A stretch of DNA of 15,610 nt from Minisyncoccota bacterium. GTDB taxonomy: Bacteria; Patescibacteriota; Minisyncoccia; Phycocordibacterales; Phycocordibacteraceae. Of this stretch, positions 12,641-15,610 are shown piece by piece; positions within the stretch are counted from its first letter, which is position 1, and every line of letters starts with the position of its first letter. The notes beneath the pieces were generated by a model, which was not told the origin of the DNA, did no database searches, and was given only the letters and a program-made list of their open reading frames with translations. Position numbers and translations under genes: made by a program. The stretch lies in contig JAQUAU010000009.1 in assembly GCA_028687085.1 (NCBI GenBank), positions 7,946-23,555 on the forward strand. Reading direction: 5' to 3'.

Positions 12641-13935
12641 GTAATTACCAACTCGTCAGTACGCGGCACAACGGCAATCGAGCCGTCGCGATAATGCACG
12701 CGTCGTTTTTTCGTTTTAGTTTGAATTTTCTTCACAATATGTAGCGGATAGAACTCGTAGAAATCCTTGTCGTCGAACCACGCGCACTTGAACTCGAAGA
12801 GCCGCAGGCCGGTGAGGCGCGAGAGGGCGAGCGCGTACCAGGTGAGCTGTTCAATCGGCTTCTCCTTGCTCGCGTTCGGCTTGTAATCAAGAATGTGTAC
12901 CATGCCGTTTCTAATTTGGACTATATCAATATGACCGGTTAACAATTTCGGAAAACGTCGGGCCTGCTTATCGCCTTTCAATTCTAGCAATCCGTCGGTC
13001 GTGATTTTGAATTTGAGCTCATTCTCCATATGTTCCACATCCTCTTTCCTGATGTACACGGGAACCTCGGTCGCCACCGTCACCGAATCGTTCGCTATCA
13101 TGAAGCGCTGGAGCGCATCATGCCGCCCCTGATTGTCCGCGACGCTCCGCAAAACAAATTCGGCAGTTTTATTCGCGAAGTTGGACTTGCTCTTCACTAT
13201 CATATCCGTCTTGTCGAACTTGCTCCGTATCTCGCTCATCCGCTCGCCATCCTGGAAATATTGATGCGGCGTCTCGCTCGATACATTGTCCAAGTATTCT
13301 TTTAGCCTGCCGAAGCGGCGATTCTTAAACTCCTCCATCGACAATAATGTTTTGGCACGGTGGTAGCGGAAGCGGTAGAGCTGACGATGCGCCATCGTGA
13401 CGACTTCTATCATCTTCTGTGGCGGGAAAAGCTTAATAGCATACGGGCGCATCCGCTCGAAACGGCAGATCGGTTTGTATTCTTCCACCCAGCTTGCGAG
13501 GGTTGCCGGTATCGGTGGCTCCACGTCTTTGAACTTTTCCCCCAAAATATGACAGGTCTGCTCCAACGTCAGGCCTAAGTTGTAATAACTGATGCCCTCC
13601 AGTATCACCTGCAAAGGGAACCGTTTGCCTTTCACTCTTTCTGCAGTGAAAGTCCGTCCGCAATTCTCTGCACGACACAAGTAGAGCTGGACCGCCTCAT
13701 GCTTCTTCTGTCGGATGCCGCGCTTCACGAAATCACTTGAGTTGCAGTACGGACAGACCGTGCCCGTCGACATCGTCGCCTTTGGTGCGAGAGGGAGTGC
13801 CGCAGGCGCAACTTCAACATCGGCACTGGGACGCTCGGCAATGGGACCGAAAACCGCGTCCGCCACAAACCGCCCCCACCGCACGACGGTACTTTCTTTA
13901 TCCCCACCCTTCATTGACTTTTTAGTGTCGTTCAT
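12637..13935 (-). CDS. Zinc-ribbon/HTH fused to RecB/Cas4-like PD-(D/E)XK nuclease
   Basis: This 432-aa protein has a variable N-terminus, then a zinc ribbon with Cys61, Cys64, Cys87 and Cys92 (CPYCNSSDFVKRG...LYLCRAENCGRTF), like the N-terminal domain of IS1-type transposases. An adjacent helix-turn-helix-like stretch (ISYYNLGLTLEQTCHIL to about residue 150) follows. The central region is helical and basic. The C-terminal nuclease core shows Glu290, GHID (Asp337), ILDYK (Asp350, Lys352) and QLTWY (Gln363, Tyr367), the order of motifs of RecB/Cas4-type PD-(D/E)XK enzymes. All catalytic residues are present. It sits between the two halves of a split intein, where a homing endonuclease would be expected. 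Starts at Met7 or Met55 are also possible. It is coupled to the four-helix gene by ATGA. Confidence 0.82.
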   Translation of the reverse strand: MNDTKKSMKGGDKESTVVRWGRFVADAVFGPIAERPSADVEVAPAALPLAPKATMSTGTVCPYCNSSDFVKRGIRQKKHEAVQLYLCRAENCGRTFTAERVKGKRFPLQVILEGISYYNLGLTLEQTCHILGEKFKDVEPPIPATLASWVEEYKPICRFERMRPYAIKLFPPQKMIEVVTMAHRQLYRFRYHRAKTLLSMEEFKNRRFGRLKEYLDNVSSETPHQYFQDGERMSEIRSKFDKTDMIVKSKSNFANKTAEFVLRSVADNQGRHDALQRFMIANDSVTVATEVPVYIRKEDVEHMENELKFKITTDGLLELKGDKQARRFPKLLTGHIDIVQIRNGMVHILDYKPNASKEKPIEQLTWYALALSRLTGLRLFEFKCAWFDDKDFYEFYPLHIVKKIQTKTKKRRVHYRDGSIAVVPRTDELVIT

Positions 13936-13939
13936 ATAT
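13911..13939 (-). repeat. 29-bp start-region repeat, nuclease copy
   Basis: It matches 9713-9741 at the LamG start at 26 of 29 positions, covering the ATAT before the ATG and the first eight codons. No Shine-Dalgarno is present in either copy. Confidence 0.6.
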
Positions 13940-14007
13940 CATTCAAATACAAATGGCTTCGGCCCTACTCTGCTTAACGGCGGAGGAACAATGGAAAGAG
14001 AAGGAAC

Positions 14008-14415
14008 TCATGGCAAAAGGGCTATGAGTTTTTTCTTAAGCAACACAAAGTCTTCGGCCGATATATAACCAATCATGCGACGTAACCGCTTCGCGTCGAT
14101 AAGACGTATTTGCGAAAGAACCGCCACACTTTTTTCATCGTCTGTTCCAGTCTCTGACTGTAGTTTAAACGCGAAGTAGAAAGGCATATCTTTCTGCGTA
14201 CGTGTTAACGGCACGCCCCAGAGTATGTCGTTATTGAATTTACGGATTATCACGATAGGTCGCAAGAACATGTCGTCGCCTCCATCTTGTTCGAATCCGA
14301 TATTCTCTCCAAGATGGCAGTACCATATCTCACGCTCGTGGAAGAAAAGCCTTGGATTGTCGGCATTGTGAAGTCCTTTCTTGATGGGCGTCCAGATGTT
14401 GTAGTCTTTTTTCAT
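14008..14415 (-). CDS. PemK/MazF-family protein (toxin-like endoribonuclease)
   Basis: This 135-aa protein matches the PemK/MazF barrel. REIWYCHLGENIGFEQDG is the first strand and loop (usual REIW..-DLG.N.G.E..G). LRPIVIIRKF is the conserved RP-V strand, WGVPLT the next, and VLSQIRLIDAKRL the later strand with the conserved Q.R and I motifs, then a C-terminal helix. Such proteins cut mRNA and are usually held by an antitoxin encoded just upstream. Here the upstream neighbour is a 48-aa ORF that overlaps its start by 4 nt and does not resemble a known MazE. GGGAG lies about 10 nt before the ATG. The N-terminal about 25 residues extend beyond the core. Location inside the split-intein cassette suggests an addiction role, which is inference. 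Confidence 0.85.
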   Translation of the reverse strand: MKKDYNIWTPIKKGLHNADNPRLFFHEREIWYCHLGENIGFEQDGGDDMFLRPIVIIRKFNNDILWGVPLTRTQKDMPFYFAFKLQSETGTDDEKSVAVLSQIRLIDAKRLRRMIGYISAEDFVLLKKKLIALLP

Positions 14416-14558
14416 AGTGTTTTTGCTCCCATATCACGAATTTCCACTCCACAAAACGCACGAGTTTCATCGTTTTTGAGGTTCCACCCCAGCAGACGTG
14501 ATATAAAATGAGTGCTTTTTGTGCAACTTATTTTGACAGGTGTAAAGAAGTTTTTCAT
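14412..14558 (-). CDS. 48-aa ORF overlapping both neighbours, unknown function
   Basis: From ATG 14558 to TGA 14412 there is an open frame of 48 codons starting MKNFFTPVKISCTKSTHF and ending RDMGAKTL. Its ATG overlaps the stop of the Hint-N gene (ATGA), and its own TGA overlaps the start of the PemK-like gene (ATGA). This double coupling fills the whole gap and argues for a translated gene. It has two Cys, a basic N-terminal part and an acidic-mixed C-terminal part, with no signal peptide or recognised domain. By position it could be the antitoxin, but it is short and shows no known antitoxin fold. Chance cannot be excluded. Confidence 0.5.
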   Translation of the reverse strand: MKNFFTPVKISCTKSTHFISRLLGWNLKNDETRAFCGVEIRDMGAKTL

Positions 14559-15610
14559 ACTTTTTTCGACGCGAGGCGGGCCAGAAACGGGTGGTTTGCG
14601 GTGGTGCGGATGCGCCTTCCCGACCTCGTCACGAGCTCATACACCTCCTGCTCGCCCATGTCGATGAGTGCGTTCACACGCGAATAAACAACGCGACCCG
14701 TGCGCTCATCAAGCGACTGGATTTCATCGCCTTCTGCGATGTCTTTGATGTCGACTTCATCAAATTCGTACGAACCGTCAGCACGTTTCTTCCTCCTGCG
14801 CAGTTTCGTATCCCCCACCACGCATTGAGCATTCACATCAGGTCCCACGCTCAAAACCCCTGCAATGGGCTCTATTTGCTTCACCTTTGCGTTTAATTCC
14901 TGTATCGCACCGGTGAGATAGGGAGCGAAGCCCGCGTAGTTGAGGGCTAGGTAGCCGTCAGCGCCCTGCATCACGAGATCGGGGAAAATCGACTGCACTT
15001 CTTGGGCGATGAAGCCGGTGTGGATGGTCGCGTTCGCGCCGTCAGACTTCCATGCGAAGGTAACCGGATTGAGCGCGAGCACGCTCTCGAGCGTGGAGGA
15101 GGCGAGCGCGGAGATGCTGGTCTTGAGCCGCAGGTCGGAGGTGCAGCCGGTGAAGGCATTGTTGGGGTTGATGTAGCAGGAACCGGTGGAGTTTTCAAAC
15201 TGTGCGATGGTGCCGGTCGGGGTTGCGCTCCCGACTGATAACAAATATGTGGGGCTCGTCGTCCCGATGCCGACGTTGCCGTTCTTATCAATTCTCATCC
15301 TCTCGTTTACGACATCAGATAATCTGGTAGAAAAAGTCATATAGCTGTCAGACAACGTGGTGTTTGTAGAATTGAACGCCCCAATTCTACCAAGTTCAGC
15401 ACCAGAGCCAGAGTTTCCAGTATCAAACGACATATACGCCCCTTGTCCAACACCCGTACCACCGGAGTTGTTCTGGAGCAACAAAGCTTGAACGCCGCCC
15501 GAGTTAGATGTGGTCGCCACGTGCAGTGTGGCTGTAGGGCTCACCGTCCCGATGCCGACGTTGCCGGCACTAGTGATTCTCATTTTTTCTGTTCTACCAG
15601 CTCCATTATC
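14555..15610 (-). CDS. Tail-fibre / peptidase S74 surface protein ending in Hint-N (split intein N half), 5' end outside window
   Basis: The frame is open through the window edge (the codons before Met at 15583 read DNGAGRTEK), so this is the C-terminal about 351 residues. Counting from that Met: tail-fibre repeats GNVGIGTVSP (8-16) and GNVGIGTTSP (102-111); a peptidase S74 domain at about 149-240 with Ser149 and Lys154 (SDLRLK), TGFIAQEVQ and a closing coiled coil (LTGAIQELNAKVKQIE). Then the Hint N half from Cys254 (CVVGDTKL) with a basic loop, GDEIQSLDE, and block B ending TTANHPFLAR, stopping at SKKV. It has no C-terminal Hint blocks. The missing half is in the gene at 10305-12098. Its stop overlaps the 48-aa ORF. 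Confidence 0.9.
   Translation of the reverse strand, partial: DNGAGRTEKMRITSAGNVGIGTVSPTATLHVATTSNSGGVQALLLQNNSGGTGVGQGAYMSFDTGNSGSGAELGRIGAFNSTNTTLSDSYMTFSTRLSDVVNERMRIDKNGNVGIGTTSPTYLLSVGSATPTGTIAQFENSTGSCYINPNNAFTGCTSDLRLKTSISALASSTLESVLALNPVTFAWKSDGANATIHTGFIAQEVQSIFPDLVMQGADGYLALNYAGFAPYLTGAIQELNAKVKQIEPIAGVLSVGPDVNAQCVVGDTKLRRRKKRADGSYEFDEVDIKDIAEGDEIQSLDERTGRVVYSRVNALIDMGEQEVYELVTRSGRRIRTTANHPFLARLASKKV
14558..14824 (-). other. N-terminal fragment of split Hint/intein domain
   Basis: 89 codons from Cys254 (codon 14824-14822) to Val342. Block A is CVVGDT with Cys1. Block B is TTANHPF with the TxxH pair (Thr328, His331). The chain stops 8-10 residues after block B, the classic break point of natural split inteins. 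Confidence 0.88.

Larger units (their letters stand above)
12099..14557 (-). mobile_element. Gene cassette between the two halves of a split intein
   Basis: 2,459 bp separate the N-half and C-half Hint fragments, at the loop after block B where homing endonucleases are usually inserted. Contents in transcription order: 48-aa ORF, PemK/MazF-like gene, zinc-ribbon/PD-(D/E)XK nuclease, four-helix-bundle protein. Junctions are tight: 4-nt ATGA overlaps at 14558-14555, 14415-14412 and 12640-12637, and 11 nt before the C half. No terminal inverted repeats were found. The call as a mobile unit is inference from position and content. Confidence 0.65.

Noticed and set aside
13943..14011. 22-codon ORF after the PemK-like gene starting with an ATGA overlap
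   Set aside because: It is very short, ends before the nuclease start and shows no features. A chance frame is as likely.
12080..14569. TCGAAAAAA present at both cassette borders (minus strand; 12080-12088 and 14561-14569) as a target-site duplication
   Set aside because: The two copies are in different reading phases, so joining them would not restore a continuous Hint frame. The word is A-rich and could recur by chance.
12110..15610. A diversity-generating retroelement around the Avd-like gene
   Set aside because: No reverse transcriptase and no template/variable repeat pair with adenine-biased differences was seen in the window.
1..15610. Alternative genetic code (UGA recoded)
   Set aside because: TGA ends many of the clear genes (for example gap, RPE, the transketolase C subunit and the RAYT), and no in-frame TGA is needed to extend any conserved protein.

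Overview
The window looks like a chromosomal piece from a Candidate Phyla Radiation bacterium, most likely Parcubacteria (Patescibacteria). The evidence is a compact set of sugar-phosphate enzymes (class I aldolase, two-subunit transketolase, divergent RPE, RpiB, GAPDH), long surface proteins built from tail-fibre repeats, peptidase S74, Hint and LamG modules, almost no Shine-Dalgarno sites, and many short palindromes, some inside genes. UGA is used as an ordinary stop, so there is no sign of the Gracilibacteria-type recoding.

Left part (1-6791), central carbon metabolism. The 5' end of ribosomal protein L25 and a class I fructose-bisphosphate aldolase lie on the minus strand. A PfkB-family kinase diverges from the aldolase across a 66-bp region in which both genes seem to have leaderless promoters around a shared inverted repeat. 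A minus-strand operon follows: GAPDH > rpiB > RPE > transketolase N subunit (interrupted by an in-frame TAG) > transketolase C subunit > a small membrane protein. Together these cover the non-oxidative pentose-phosphate and lower-glycolysis route. The GAPDH, rpiB, RPE and transketolase-N genes each carry a short in-frame repeat or palindrome.

Middle (6836-7563), a REP-associated tyrosine transposase. Inverted copies of a 25-bp GTAG-containing palindrome frame it: one overlaps its start codon and one begins just after its stop. A third copy lies inside its own reading frame.

Right part (7608-15610), one tightly packed minus-strand array of surface-protein genes. The main discovery is that an intein-like Hint domain is split between two tail-fibre/S74 proteins. 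The N half (Cys1, TxxH) ends one gene and the C half (His-Asn/Thr) begins another. Between them, at the place where inteins usually carry a homing endonuclease, sits a 2.46-kb cassette: a 48-aa ORF, a PemK/MazF-like protein, a zinc-ribbon plus PD-(D/E)XK RecB-like nuclease, and an Avd/23S-IVP-type four-helix-bundle protein. Several of the junctions are 4-nt ATGA overlaps. The layout resembles the known fractured genes with split inteins and freestanding homing endonucleases, but with a different nuclease and extra genes. A NYN-domain RNase-like gene and a three-LamG-domain secreted protein complete the array.
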